From: Haplomitrium mnioides
Taxonomy: Eukaryota > Marchantiophyta > Haplomitriopsida > Calobryales
DNA: 21,592 nucleotides
Direction of reading: 5' to 3'
NCBI GenBank assembly: GCA_049999725.1
Contig: JBNGIS010032463.1
Location: 1-21,592, forward strand
Both the position numbers and the translations under genes were made by a program. The notes beneath the pieces are model-generated. The model was not told the DNA's origin and ran no database searches. It saw only the letters and a program-made list of their open reading frames with translations. This document shows, one piece after another, positions 9,694 through 19,394 of this stretch (positions are counted from its first letter, which is position 1; each line of letters starts with the position of its first letter).

Positions 9694-10140
9694 TAAGCGA
9701 CATTTCAGCAACTCAAGAATGCAGTCTCTTCTCGTCCTATTCCACAACTTTATGATCCAAAGGCACATTGTATAGTTGATTTTGATGCTTCTAATTTTGC
9801 TATTGGAGTAGTTTTGCAGCAAGAGTTTGAGGATGGGCTTCATTCAATTGCCTTCATGTCACGCCGGTTGAATGCGGCGGAAAGAAACTATTTTGCGAGG
9901 GATTGAGAGCAATTGGCGATGGTTTATACTACAAAAGTATGGAGGCATTATCTTTTGGGAAGACCTATAGTTATGCACACAGATCACAAACCATTGTTGC
10001 AACCAATCTATTTGGAAAATGTAACAAGTCGCCATCATCGATGGGAAGATCAATTGCAACTCTTTGATATCAAGCTAGAGTACAAGCTAGGAAGGTTCCA
10101 CACTATTCTTGATGCACTATCACGAAGGTCGAATCATCGA
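9694..10140 (+). pseudogene. Element B RNase H
   Basis: It begins after TAA 9694-9696 (Gln expected). DFDASNFAIGVVLQQ gives the first catalytic Asp at 9784-9786. SRRLNAAERNYFARD is followed by TGA 9904-9906, then EQLAMVYTTKVWRHYLLG and TDHKPLL with further acidic residues, ending with DALSRR. All blocks of the gypsy RNase H are present in one frame apart from the two stops. Confidence 0.85.
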
Positions 10141-11208
10141 GTAAATAAAATTGAGGTAAGCAACATTAGTATCTTACATTTAGATGAGGCAACTAGTAGG
10201 AGTTATCGTCAAAAACTACAAGAAGATGCTTTCTTTAGTTTGGTTCGAGCACAATTGGCCATCAAGGATAGTGAGTATCATTCTTTCTCCATTCGAAATG
10301 GTATTCTCTATCGAGGCCATCAAATGTATGTTCCACAAGATGATACGCTTCGAATGGCTCGTTTACAAGAAGCGCATGACATTCCTATCTCTGGGCATCT
10401 TGGAGTAGATAAAACTACAAAGTTGCTTCAACGTACTTGGTGGTGGCCTAACTTGGCTCGAGATGTTCGTGGTTTTGTTCGTTCGTGTGAAAGTTGTCAA
10501 CGAAACAAAGCTTCGAATCAAAAACCAGCAGGACTTCTTCAACCGTTACCAATTCCTACTACTCGTTGGGAACATGTAAGTTTGGATCTTGTCACTTCAC
10601 TTCCAACTACGCCTCGTAGGTTTACTGCTATTGTGGTGTTTGTGGACAAGATGAGCAAGCAGATTCATTTAGCGCCAATGGTGGATACAGTCGATGCTCC
10701 ACAATTGGCAAAAATTTACTTTGATACTGTTTTTTGCCATCACGGAATGCCCAAGGTGTTAATATTTGATCGGGATCCGCATTTCACTGGAAAGTTTTGG
10801 AGAGAGTTATTCAAACTTCTAGGAACCAAACTTTCTATGTCTACTGCTTATCATCCGCAAACAGATAGGCAAACAGAGCGTGCTAATCGCACTATGGAGG
10901 ACATGCTTCGCGCATTCATCAATGTTCATCACACCGATTGGGATAGTTTCTTATCGGCTGTGGAGTTTGCTTACAACAACTCCAAACAAGCAAGTACTGG
11001 GTTTTCTCCTTTCTTTCCTAATTTGGGTCAGCATCCTCTTGTTCTCGATGGTTTGCTTTCTCCTACTTCTTCTAATGTTCCAAGTATTTCTACTTTTTTG
11101 TCTCGTTTATCTTCTTCCTTGCAAGATGCTCGGAACCATCTTACTGTTGCTCAAAATCGGCAAAAAAATATGCTGATAGCCGTCGTCGTGATTGCTCTTA
11201 TGTTTTAG
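10141..11208 (+). pseudogene. Element B integrase
   Basis: This is part of the longest open frame of the window (9913-11208). It carries the HHCC zinc domain (H at EAHDIPISGH, then CESCQRNK at about 10486-10509) and a catalytic core with Asp in VSLDLV, Asp in FDRDPHFTG and Glu in TERANRT, the last two separated by 35 residues. All catalytic residues remain. Near 11165, in an A-run, a one-base indel relative to element C shifts the frame, so the chromodomain is read in another frame. Integrase inserts the cDNA into chromosomes. Confidence 0.9.
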
Positions 11209-11609
11209 GTGACCAAGTTATGTTGTCCACTCATGATCTTTCAATGTCTTTAGATACTTAAGTTCATAAGTTATCTCCTACTTGGATTGGTTCTTTCTCT
11301 ATTTCTCAAGTTTTTTCTCCTGTTGCTTATAAACTTGATCTTCCTCTTCATATGAAGATTCGTCTTATGTTCCATATGTCTAAACTTAAGCCTTTTGTTC
11401 CTAGTCCATCTTCTATTCCAAATCGTGTTCAACTTCCTCCTCCGGTCATTGTTCTTGATGATCATGAAGAATTTGAAGTAGACCGCATTTTGGCGAAAAG
11501 AGTTATCAAGCGCGGACGGCATCCACAAGTTCAATACAAGGTTTTGTGGAAAGGTTGTCCACTTCATGATGCTACTTGAGAACCTTCTTCAAATCTTGAG
11601 AATGCTCAA
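11209..11609 (+). pseudogene. Element B integrase tail and chromodomain, C-terminally deleted
   Basis: After the frameshift the frame reads the GDQVMLSTHDL block, TAA 11259-11261 (element C has CAA, Gln, here), LSPTWIGSFSI and FHMSKLKPF. The chromodomain follows at about 11460-11609: FEVDRILAKRV, QVQYKVLWKGCPLHDAT, then TGA 11577-11579 in place of the conserved Trp, and EPSSNLENA. The frame runs straight into the 3' LTR. Element C instead has about 67 further bases with the end of the protein and a purine-rich tract. Chromodomains of chromoviruses steer integration toward marked chromatin. Confidence 0.85.
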
Positions 11610-12048
11610 TGTAATAATACAAGCATAAGGTTGTGCTATTTATAAGAAAATAGAGAGGATTGAAGGAAGTGGTAGTGAGTCACTTTTAGGTTAAGATTGG
11701 ATTACTTGCTTTTGAAGTCACTTTTGGTGGAGAGTCACTTTTAAGATACTTGCATTCGAAGTCACTTTTGGTAGTGAGTCACCTTTAGGGCTGAAATGAG
11801 AAGTGACTTGTAAGTGAAGAAAGAGGGATGACACTCTCTTCTCTTGTATAAATAGAAGGGCTTCTTAGCTCCACTTCTCATTCTGGAGTTCCTCTCGAAT
11901 CATTTGGGTTTTTTTGTTGCTTGACTTTGTCTTATATTCTTGGCTTTAGTTTGCTTATTGGTTTTGAGTTGTGTAACTCTTTTAGAGTTGTCTTGAATTA
12001 TTACTTACTTGGAATCTGGTCTTTGAATTCTCTTTGAGTTCTTTTATA
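11610..12048 (+). repeat. 3' LTR of element B (439 bp)
   Basis: It begins TGTAATAATACAAG and ends TTTTATA, where the last CA has become TA. It carries an additional 44 bases against the 5' LTR, containing a second AAGTCACTTTTGGTA-type unit. TATA box TATAAATA lies at 11847-11854. It is followed directly by the GGTTG target-site duplication. Confidence 0.92.
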
Positions 12049-12053
12049 GGTTG
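12049..12053. repeat. Target-site duplication GGTTG, right copy (element B)
   Basis: An exact match to 6870-6874, immediately after the 3' LTR. The sequence of element A resumes directly behind it. Confidence 0.85.
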
Positions 12054-12113
12054 AATCCTTGTAATACCGACTGGCAACTTTAGAACAACTCATTGAGACC
12101 TGCAAAGTTAGTA
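12054..12113 (+). mobile_element. Element A, right part resumed after element B
   Basis: Joining 6869 to the segment after B continues the integrase C-terminal frame: a stop is followed by YRLATLEQLIET, which fits the RL..LE.L.E pattern that follows PSLRIA in plant gypsy integrases. Similarity becomes unrecognisable after about 12113, so A is truncated or too decayed from there. Confidence 0.55.
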
Positions 12114-12823
12114 TCTGGGCAAATTCTAAACCTACTGCTTGCTTGGGTTGCGTTAGCCTTTTTGATTTTGACTACTCCCTTCTTTGCACATATGAATTTC
12201 TGAATTTTATACGTTTTTGAATTGCTGCACCCTTGGAAAACATGACTACTTAACCTTTTGTGTGCATGGATTTTGAAGCAAAATTAAAAGCCCCTTTCTT
12301 GAGTGGACTTCAAAATAGAGTTGTGATTTCCTCGCAAGGTTTGGTCTATGAAGCTTTTGTGTCTTGGTGTTATGAACCGATTCGTCTAACTCCTGGCCTG
12401 TTTGGTATTTTCCCCAAGTTTTCTATCTATTTTTCACATAATAAGTTTTCTATGGCATTATGTCTATGCATGCATCACGTATGTACTACAAATTTTATTT
12501 TTAAATAACTTAATTTTGACAATTGTTTGAAATTTATGGCTTTGAAAAGTTTTTATCCAAATTCCAAGTTTTTGAGAAAACAAAACACAATTTTTAGACT
12601 TGCGATTGACTTTGAGATTTTCACAAAAAAAAAAACTAAGAATTTCATTCAAATTTACATACAAGTGTTTAATTTTGGTCTAACAAGCTTGTTTAAATAG
12701 CCAAAATCAATTGATAAAACTCTTTTAATTTTTTTTGGGGGAATAATACCCTCATTTTCTCCGTTTTTTGAACTTTAAAACATCTTTCTTTTTGCAAAAA
12801 ATAAAAATAAAAATCTTGTTTTG
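12114..12823. other. AT-rich region without a recognisable gene, possibly element A 3' end
   Basis: No credible coding frame. It contains a TTTTTTTTGGGGGAATAATACC stretch near 12730-12752, long A runs, and one TGTCTATGCATGCAT piece at about 12460-12474 similar to the 37-bp units at 1494-1862. It may hold the decayed 3' non-coding part and LTR of element A, but no boundary can be fixed. Confidence 0.4.
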
Positions 12824-12885
12824 AGTAGTGTGTTCCTAGTTCATAGTAGCGGTTATTAGTCATGCAAAGCTAATCTCCATTCTAC
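12824..12885 (+). repeat. About 60-bp dispersed repeat, right copy
   Basis: It aligns with 2177-2236, sharing GTTC-T-GTTCA-AGTAGCGGTT-TT and CTAATCTCC/TTGATCTCC blocks with small indels. Same orientation as the left copy. Confidence 0.5.
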
Positions 12886-12932
12886 ACATTTGAATGTCAG
12901 CCTCAGCCATGTTTATGAGGTGAATCACTTAT

Positions 12933-13330
12933 TTATGCTGTGTTCTCTATGACTAGGCTCTTTAAGTGGTTCCTATATTCAATCTTCAAATCAGGCTTAG
13001 CTACCTGTGTTTTTAAGGCTACATTTTGCTCACTAAGGACAGATATAATGATGTTCTCTAGACCTTTAGTCACATTGGTCTATGACTCCACCAATTGTCT
13101 CTCATAAGGATGGCCAATTCTTAAACTACATGCTGTGTATCTTTCTTTATATATTGAGCTATCTTTGGTAGGATAAGAGATTCACTCTGCCAAGAGAGCC
13201 TGGCACAGCAACAGCAACGTTTCCTGTCTGCTCTATTTGAGTGAAGTATGCAAACTTTCAAATCTCAACAGCAGATTGGCAATAGTTGTTTGTTTGTTGT
13301 TGTTATTGATGACATGTAGCATGTCTGACT
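12933..13330 (-). pseudogene. Unrecognised coding remnant, possibly coiled-coil
   Basis: On the minus strand one frame runs from about 13330 to TAA at 12935-12933 with only a few internal stops (TAG or TGA), each of which could come from a Gln or Arg codon by C-to-T change. The product is Leu/Glu/Lys-rich, with LLLRFESLHTSLK and LENIIISVLSEQNVALKTQV segments whose spacing suggests coiled-coil helices. I do not recognise a family. It could be a fragment of another retroelement gag or of a host gene. The AT content and stops make it a weak call. Confidence 0.28.
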
Positions 13331-15515
13331 CATTGAGTGAGTGGGGCAGCTGTTGATATCATCCTCATCATGGCCAAGCTCCTGTTGAGCAAGAACAGCT
13401 TGCAGTGATCAGTTTGTCACTGTTACACTTCAAGTGTATTCCTTCTGAAGCATGGAGAAAAGGAATCTGGTTGACGTCTTTCTAGTCTTTGCAACCCAAG
13501 CAGAATCTGATATGTTCTCTTGGCATACTGCGATTGCTTCTCATGGACATTTCTGTGCTTCAAGTTTAAGTTCGTTGAGTTTTACGACAATTTGGTTATT
13601 ATGTTGTTGTTGCTACTTGATCTTGGCAACCTCAATAAATGAAACTCAGAGCTAACTATCCAATTTTGATTGACGTAACTGATACACCAGCTACGCATCC
13701 CTTCGAATCTACATGAGATGCCCTGCTCATTGTCTGGGAAACACCAGGTCATGCATCCTCTCAGACCAGCTACTGATCGTTGCCTTGGTAAGCTATTGCC
13801 TCACCAACTAGCTAATCAGACGCAACCCCCTCCTCAGGCGGGTTCCTCCTTTTGCTCCTCAGCCTATGGGGAACCACAGACTGTCATTGGCATCTTTTCA
13901 CGTATCTGAGGACTTTTCTGCAGCCTTTTGTTGAGTGTTCGCAAATGTGGAATCTTCCTGAAAACTGTTCTCCTCCAATCTCTCTACTGAAAGGACATTG
14001 TTTATTACCTATTGCGAGCTGGTGAGTGAGGCACAGCGTGTGACACCCTCGAGTAGCATTTGAGACCTTGAATTCACAGCGCATCCATCTGAGGAGTGTA
14101 TCTTGGGATAGATACTATTAGTGGTAGCAATCGTCGTCTGTGGTAGCAATCATTGTCTACCACTCTATGTTTTGTGCCTGAAAGTGTAGTTTCCTTCAGG
14201 CCCCTTTTTATCCACCGTAGCACCTTTTCTTGAGTCGTGGAAATTGTCATCACAGTTTGACATGAAGACATTGACTCAGTTTTAGGATCCGAAATTCCTT
14301 ATGATCCGGACACCTGATCAGGGCTTGACTTAGGTCTCAGATACTCTTGTACGCTTTGCTTTATTTTTGGTGTCACAAATGTGCGGTGAAAATCGTGATC
14401 TTACACGTTACTTTCTTCAAACGAATCTGGCATTATCTTCTGTAACAGTACTTCTACCTCGTGATCATTTTGATATGTTAGGAGCTTGTTAGGAGACAAC
14501 CTCATGAATCGTGCGGCTTTCAAAATCGACTCATGTGACGTCAGTGCGATAGAATAGAAGAGACAGTTTATCATGTGAACCGTTACCAAAACTTTCTGGA
14601 GTGCTGGACACCCATCACCCACTTCGCCACCAATTCCCTCACACAACGAGACAAGTCAAAAGGTGGACGTGCGAATGCGAGTTCGCAAATTAAATGCGCT
14701 TACCGGATCCAGTTATTTCCGGAATGCTCAACAATTTGCATTATTACATTGTTGGGTTTTAGAAATCTAGACAGTCATGAAGAAATTGATGGATGGGTTG
14801 GTCGCCTTCACCTGGAGACAGAAGTGGAGCAACTGGCAGTGGGTCCACCGAGTCCATGATCCTCCAAGTGGATGCCTTTTGCAGAGCCACGATTTGCTAG
14901 TTGACCCCCTCTGAATGTCATCATTTCTGTCCAAGCTACCTAACCATTACTGCTGATCTGACAGTTTTCACGTTGAACTGTTTCTACGGAACTTGGGAGT
15001 GCAAAAAAGGTTTTCTTTTCTACTTTGACTATTCATTGATCTTAAATTCTGTTGAAGAGCAGGACAAAGAGTTGAAACAACACCAAATTAGGCCATGCTT
15101 TGTGGCATGCCAAGGGCTTAATGGAGAGAAAGGTGAAGGTGAGTGATTAATTACATCATGAACACAGTAGCTACTTATAGAAATCCTTCGAGCTTTTGGA
15201 GTGACATGCAAAAACTGTCTGTCCGAGCCGTTCGTCAAAAGTGGTGTCCTATATTCCCCATTTTTCAGATTCTTGGGCAAACGTAAAAATACAACATCAC
15301 AGGTCAGCCTACACTTTCACGGCAGAAAAAGATTCCATCTACGATCCAAGTCTTAAACCGGTCTTTGTGTCGTTCTTCTTGTGGTCCTCCTCCCACGACC
15401 CGGGAGATCCATTTGTTGAGAGGAGAATCCCAAAGACGCTAAACTCATGTTCGCTTGCCCTTGTCTTTTGTGCTTGTAATAATGGGAAGGGAGGGCGAGG
15501 AAGGGTGAGGTAATA
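13331..15515. other. Spacer downstream of the transporter gene, nothing recognised
   Basis: Short frames occur on both strands but show no family motifs. An AATAAA lies at about 13634. A minus-strand frame at 14401-14646 (81 codons) has protein-like composition but no recognisable domain. The part nearest 15515 should include the 3' UTR of the transporter gene; no clear minus-strand AATAAA was found there. Confidence 0.4.
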
Positions 15516-18428
15516 TTAGAACAGCGGGCAGCCATCGACAACGATGCCTGGCGCTGTAGGGCAAGAGGCGAGAGGGCAATTGTCCACATTGGTGCCCCAC
15601 CAATTCATGGAGATGTTTTCCAGATTGAGGACAAAGTAGAGAGCAACACCCATGAAGGCCAGGCCTGCATCGGCTCCCGCCGAAAGAATGTAGTTGTACC
15701 GAGTCCACCACCCCTTCCGATATCTGAAGATGACGAACTGGAAGATGAAGCCCACCACAATCCATGAAATGTAGTTCACAGCAGTTGCTGGAGGCATCAT
15801 GCCTGTAGCTCCCACCAGAATCGGCATGTTGATGAGGCGAATCCATCTCTTGTGCGGCCATATCTTATGGGCAATCCACACTGGGATTGGGGACACAGCT
15901 CCCACCAAGAAGAACCAGTTGATCTGCTTGTATAAACCAAGTGACCCGAAAATCCTCTTAGGACCTATGAGACCCCAGATCACAGATGCGTCGAAGAACA
16001 CTCGATCGTAAGGGCACGTCCAGGGGCTCTCGGGAGGAAGCAGATTTATATCGCAAATATTTGTGATGCTTGTCAGCAACCACCAAGCCGTTCCCAAATT
16101 CACCACTCCCGCAACAACAGTTCCAACAGTCTGCAGCGATTCAATGAATCCAATGAATCCAATACTCGTTAAAGAGAATTGAAAAGTGCAGGAAGAATAG
16201 GAATCAGTTGTGAAATGATGAACGAGTGTAGTACCTGAGCAACGAACATGGAAATGGGAGGGATCTTCATGTAATGGCCGAGTTTCAAATCGCTTAGGAA
16301 AGTAACAGCCTGGGTCATGCTGATATAGCCGAAAGTCTTGAAGCAAACATTGGCGACTGGTTTCCCAGGATACAGATATCCTATAATGTACTCGGTGATG
16401 ATGTTCAGCCCGGGCACCTGCACATCATGCTCGTCCGTTACGACTTGCCACCATGTACTGCAGGCAGTTGAGTCGAGTTGAGCTGCCTTTCCCACGGCCT
16501 CCACGAGCCAAATAACTGAATTTTCGATCTCTCTATTTTCATGAAGAGAAGTGTAGATTCACACCTGATTAGTTGTTGCTGCAATGATCCCAATGGGCAG
16601 CGTGAAGGTGAAAGCAAGTACGAATGCCAGCAACACTCCCCACCATGGCAGCTGCAACTGGCTTTTGTATCCCTCCACTGCAGCAATCGACAGCACAGTG
16701 AAAAATATGAGGAGTCCGACAAACCACGATTGCGGAACGTCTCTGTATGCTTTCATCAGTCGTGTGTGGACATCTGGTCTCTCCTCGCTGAAAGCTGCGC
16801 GACTCTGAGCCCAAATTTCTCTGCCAAAAGTCACCGTATACAGTAAAACACCGGCACAACAAAATCGCGAGCCATTGCTAAAATGGAAACTATAGAGGTG
16901 CAAAACAGCATGCAAAGATTGTTGGTAGGCGATGAGAAGTATGAGAAATGAGCGCACGTACTTTCCATGGAAGAGCAACACGTGAGAAAGAGTGGCGGTG
17001 AGCGCAGCAAACCCCACACCGTAAGTGAACACAAAGAAGGTGCTGATGTGCACGCGGCTGTACGAGTTGTAGGCATTGATGTCGAGAGCGAAGTTGTCGT
17101 TTATCACACGAGTGATGTTGTATTCTTGCCCATTGGCGTCGAAGAGCTGGCTGGAGAAGATGGGAAACTTTTTGGCTTCATAGACATCCAGGTAGTATGT
17201 CAAGGGAGTCACGACGTACATGACCATTGCGAACCCAACTGCAATATTGGCGATGGCATACCATGGCGTGGCAAGAGGACTGAGCAGGTATGAAGCTATG
17301 GTCGACCAGTCGATGGCCAAAGAGCCTATGCCCAGGCCTCCAAAACCAGAGCCAACCTGGTGGGCTGTGACGGAGTTGGGCCACGCCCAGCACACCCAGG
17401 AGAGAGATTGGAGCATGGGGAAGAGGAATCCCGGGAGCAGATACCAAGAGAAGCTGCTCGCCATGACTATGAGGAAGAACTGTAAACGAGTCGTCCCATG
17501 CCGAGGTCGAACATCCTTCTCATGAAGAGTCCTGCCACACCATTAATTTCACTTTCATTACCTTGCCATACCCAAGTTGAACAGACCTATTGATGATACA
17601 GAAGAGCGATGGTGCGAGAAATTTAAAAAGTCTCACCTGAAGAGCGAAACCTGCACCAAGTTCGAAGGCCACCACATAACAGCGGGCTTCACCAAGTACT
17701 CCCGAAAAATGCCAGCCCATCCATAACCAATCATCTGTACAGTTGATGGGAATGAAAGTAATATGAGATTCGTCCACACCGAGCTGGATGGAGTTGCCAT
17801 TAAGAAAGCTAGAGTATGTATGTTACCTGAGTTGTGATCGTGATGAGAAAGCCGACGAAGAAATCCATTCTCTTTTTGTAGAATGCCTTCACTATGTTCA
17901 CAATTCCAATAGCGTAGGCACCTCCCGCCCCAGAGTTGGCGAAAATGGTGATGAGCACATGCTCTTTAATGTTGAAGGGGCCTGGATTTAGAGAAAACTC
18001 AAAGTAGGAGCCTTTCAAAAACTTCCGGCAAGGAAGAGTTGCAGCCATCAAGCGACCCAGAGGCACAACCGCAATTTGTGCAGAAATGGCACTGATAGTA
18101 AGCGGTTCTCTGCGGTACGCAAAAAATTGGTTGAGAAAGGCAAGGACGGCGCACGAGAGGATGCCAAGAACCCACATCCTGAAAGTAAAGACTGGAATCG
18201 TAGGATCATCTTTCGTGGACACTGTGAGGGCGACCTGTTCAATCAGTGACTGATCAGCAACTTGCTCTTCATTAGGGAGGTGCAGAATCTGATACTTCGA
18301 CGTATCCGAACCTGTTAAACACGAACAACCACAAATGGTGTCAGGCTTTGTGAAAAGGATCACCCAGACAACGCCCCAATTTCACTATTGGCAGCTAGCC
18401 TACCATCAATCCCAGCAAACGCTTCCAT
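15516..18428 (-). CDS. OPT: Oligopeptide transporter (OPT family), seven coding exons, 743 aa
   Basis: Exons by splice sites and frame: 18428-18404, 18311-17827, 17734-17637, 17531-16962, 16820-16565, 16417-16235, 16130-15516. All introns are GT-AG (90-147 bp), and the sum is 2232 nt, an open frame of 743 residues plus TAA, the usual OPT length. Start ATG 18428-18426 (MEAFAGIDG) was chosen because its exon splices in frame into the conserved N-terminus. Motifs: [21 protein letters not shown], the NPG motif in [70 protein letters not shown], and a C-terminus with [15 protein letters not shown]. Many hydrophobic segments agree with a polytopic plasma-membrane proton-coupled carrier of small peptides, glutathione or metal-chelate complexes; the substrate cannot be told. 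The family KIPPR motif reads KIPPI. No stop or frameshift is seen. Confidence 0.93.
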
Positions 18429-18641
18429 CACAGACGCTGGTGGAATTCAGTCACATCAGTTAGAGAGAAGCAGTTCCTCGACTAGAATAAAAAGTCATAA
18501 TTTTACAAGTCCGACCATTCAAAAGAAAACGAGCTCATTGACAGAATCGTAAAAAGGTCACGTCTCTCAGTCTCTCATCCTCCAAAGAACAATTTGCACG
18601 AACGTTCAATTACAGCAAGCGCCTTCAATCCCCGCCATGCA

Positions 18642-18839
18642 CTAACGCAACTCCAGGCGGGTGAATTCCACACCGGGAGTTTTCCACATTCCAATCCAAA
18701 CCAAAACTCCCATTATCCAAGCAAGAGAAAACTGAAACAAAGCAGGGTGAAATTCTTCCCGGTGATGAGAACAAAAGACCGCACCTTTCATCATCTCGTC
18801 TACGCCCATCCCGGTCACCTCATCTCCACCGGCCGCCAT
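18642..18839 (-). other. Possible upstream ORF (65 codons) in the transporter 5' leader
   Basis: If transcription starts near the TATA at 19090, the leader contains ATG at 18839-18837 opening MAAGGDEVTGMGVDEMMKG and ending before the main ATG. It has no recognised domain. A leader intron could remove it. It may affect translation or be incidental. Confidence 0.25.
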
Positions 18840-19083
18840 TCTGCACAATCTCCTTCTGCTGCCTCACTGAAAAATTCCACGAGAGCGCAAAGAGGAGTGC
18901 TAGTGCAATCTTGCTCTCCTACCCCACAAAGCTTGGGGGAATGAATCTACCCGTGCACCTCGGGTCGCAAGGCAAGCTCGCAGCTCACCATCATGAAGCG
19001 AGGGCAGTGCGCAGTGGGGAAGAAGAAGCGGCAGTAGGGACTGAAGAACGGAAACCCTGCGCAGTCACCGTCACTGCCTCCGT

Positions 19084-19091
19084 CTATATAG
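19084..19091 (-). promoter_or_regulatory. Candidate TATA box of the transporter gene
   Basis: Read on the minus strand, GGCTATATAGACGG is a typical plant TATA context, about 660 bases upstream of the OPT start codon and in a GC-richer region than the flanks. Transcription would begin near 19055, leaving a leader of about 600 bases, or shorter if spliced. Confidence 0.4.
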
Positions 19092-19125
19092 CCGTCATCA
19101 ACTATGCGTTATAACTAAGACCTCT

Positions 19126-19134
19126 GCCACGTCA
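19126..19134 (-). promoter_or_regulatory. ACGT-core element upstream of the TATA box
   Basis: On the minus strand TGACGTGGC combines a TGACG (as-1/TGA factor type) and an ACGTGGC (ABRE-like bZIP) core, about 40 bases upstream of the candidate TATA. It suggests bZIP control but is a short motif only. Confidence 0.3.
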
Positions 19135-19325
19135 TGATCCCATCATCCTGGCGTGGTAAAAATGTTCCGTCGTTAACGTAATATGTGCCTCCTTCTCTTT
19201 TCCTTTCGTGTAGCGCGTACGTACCTTAGCTTAGCTGCCGCCACTTTGGCCGCGTTTCTCTCCCTGGTCTACGTAGTGTCCCTATTTCCACTCTGACCGA
19301 CCAAACTCCCGTGTTCCGCGCTGAC

Positions 19326-19331
19326 CACGTG
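19326..19331. promoter_or_regulatory. G-box CACGTG upstream of the transporter gene
   Basis: Palindromic CACGTG in the context CCACGTGG, about 235 bases upstream of the candidate TATA. G-boxes bind bHLH and bZIP factors in plants. Together with the ACGT-core motif nearer the TATA it makes a plausible but unproven control region. Confidence 0.3.
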
Positions 19332-19394
19332 GAACTGTCCCTTCGTTATCATAATAGCCTCCATTTAACCCCTCCCTTGCTAATTCACGTCACC

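Larger units (their letters stand above)
6875..12048 (+). mobile_element. Chromovirus-type Ty3/gypsy retrotransposon B, full-length but dead
   Basis: The element has two LTRs, a tRNA-iMet primer site, gag with a zinc knuckle, then protease, RT, RNase H, integrase and a C-terminal chromodomain, all in plus orientation, flanked by GGTTG duplications. It is nested inside the integrase region of element A. The two LTRs differ at about 20 aligned positions by my count by eye (roughly 5%) plus a 44-bp length difference, so it is not recent. Stops pepper gag and pol, two frameshifts exist (about 8270 and about 11165), and the polypurine-tract region is missing. Element C at the right edge of the window is the same family. 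Confidence 0.93.

Noticed and set aside
10880-11176. Leucine-rich frame inside the element B integrase region
   Set aside because: It is another frame of the conserved integrase coding sequence; the apparent membrane-like composition is a by-product.
6875-12048. Element B as a Ty1/copia element because of the tRNA-iMet primer site
   Set aside because: The domain order RT-RNase H-integrase plus a C-terminal chromodomain is Ty3/gypsy chromovirus; the same primer site is used by both groups.
13452-13909. Plus-strand short frames as small genes
   Set aside because: No family motif, low-complexity or skewed composition and no supporting signals; likely chance frames.
14401-14646. Minus-strand 81-codon frame as a gene
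   Set aside because: No recognisable domain, no start or splice context that convinces, and no similar frame nearby; left as unassigned spacer.
16541-17525. Plus-strand frames of about 70-110 codons opposite the transporter
   Set aside because: They lie antisense to conserved OPT exons and have no similarity of their own, so they are shadows.
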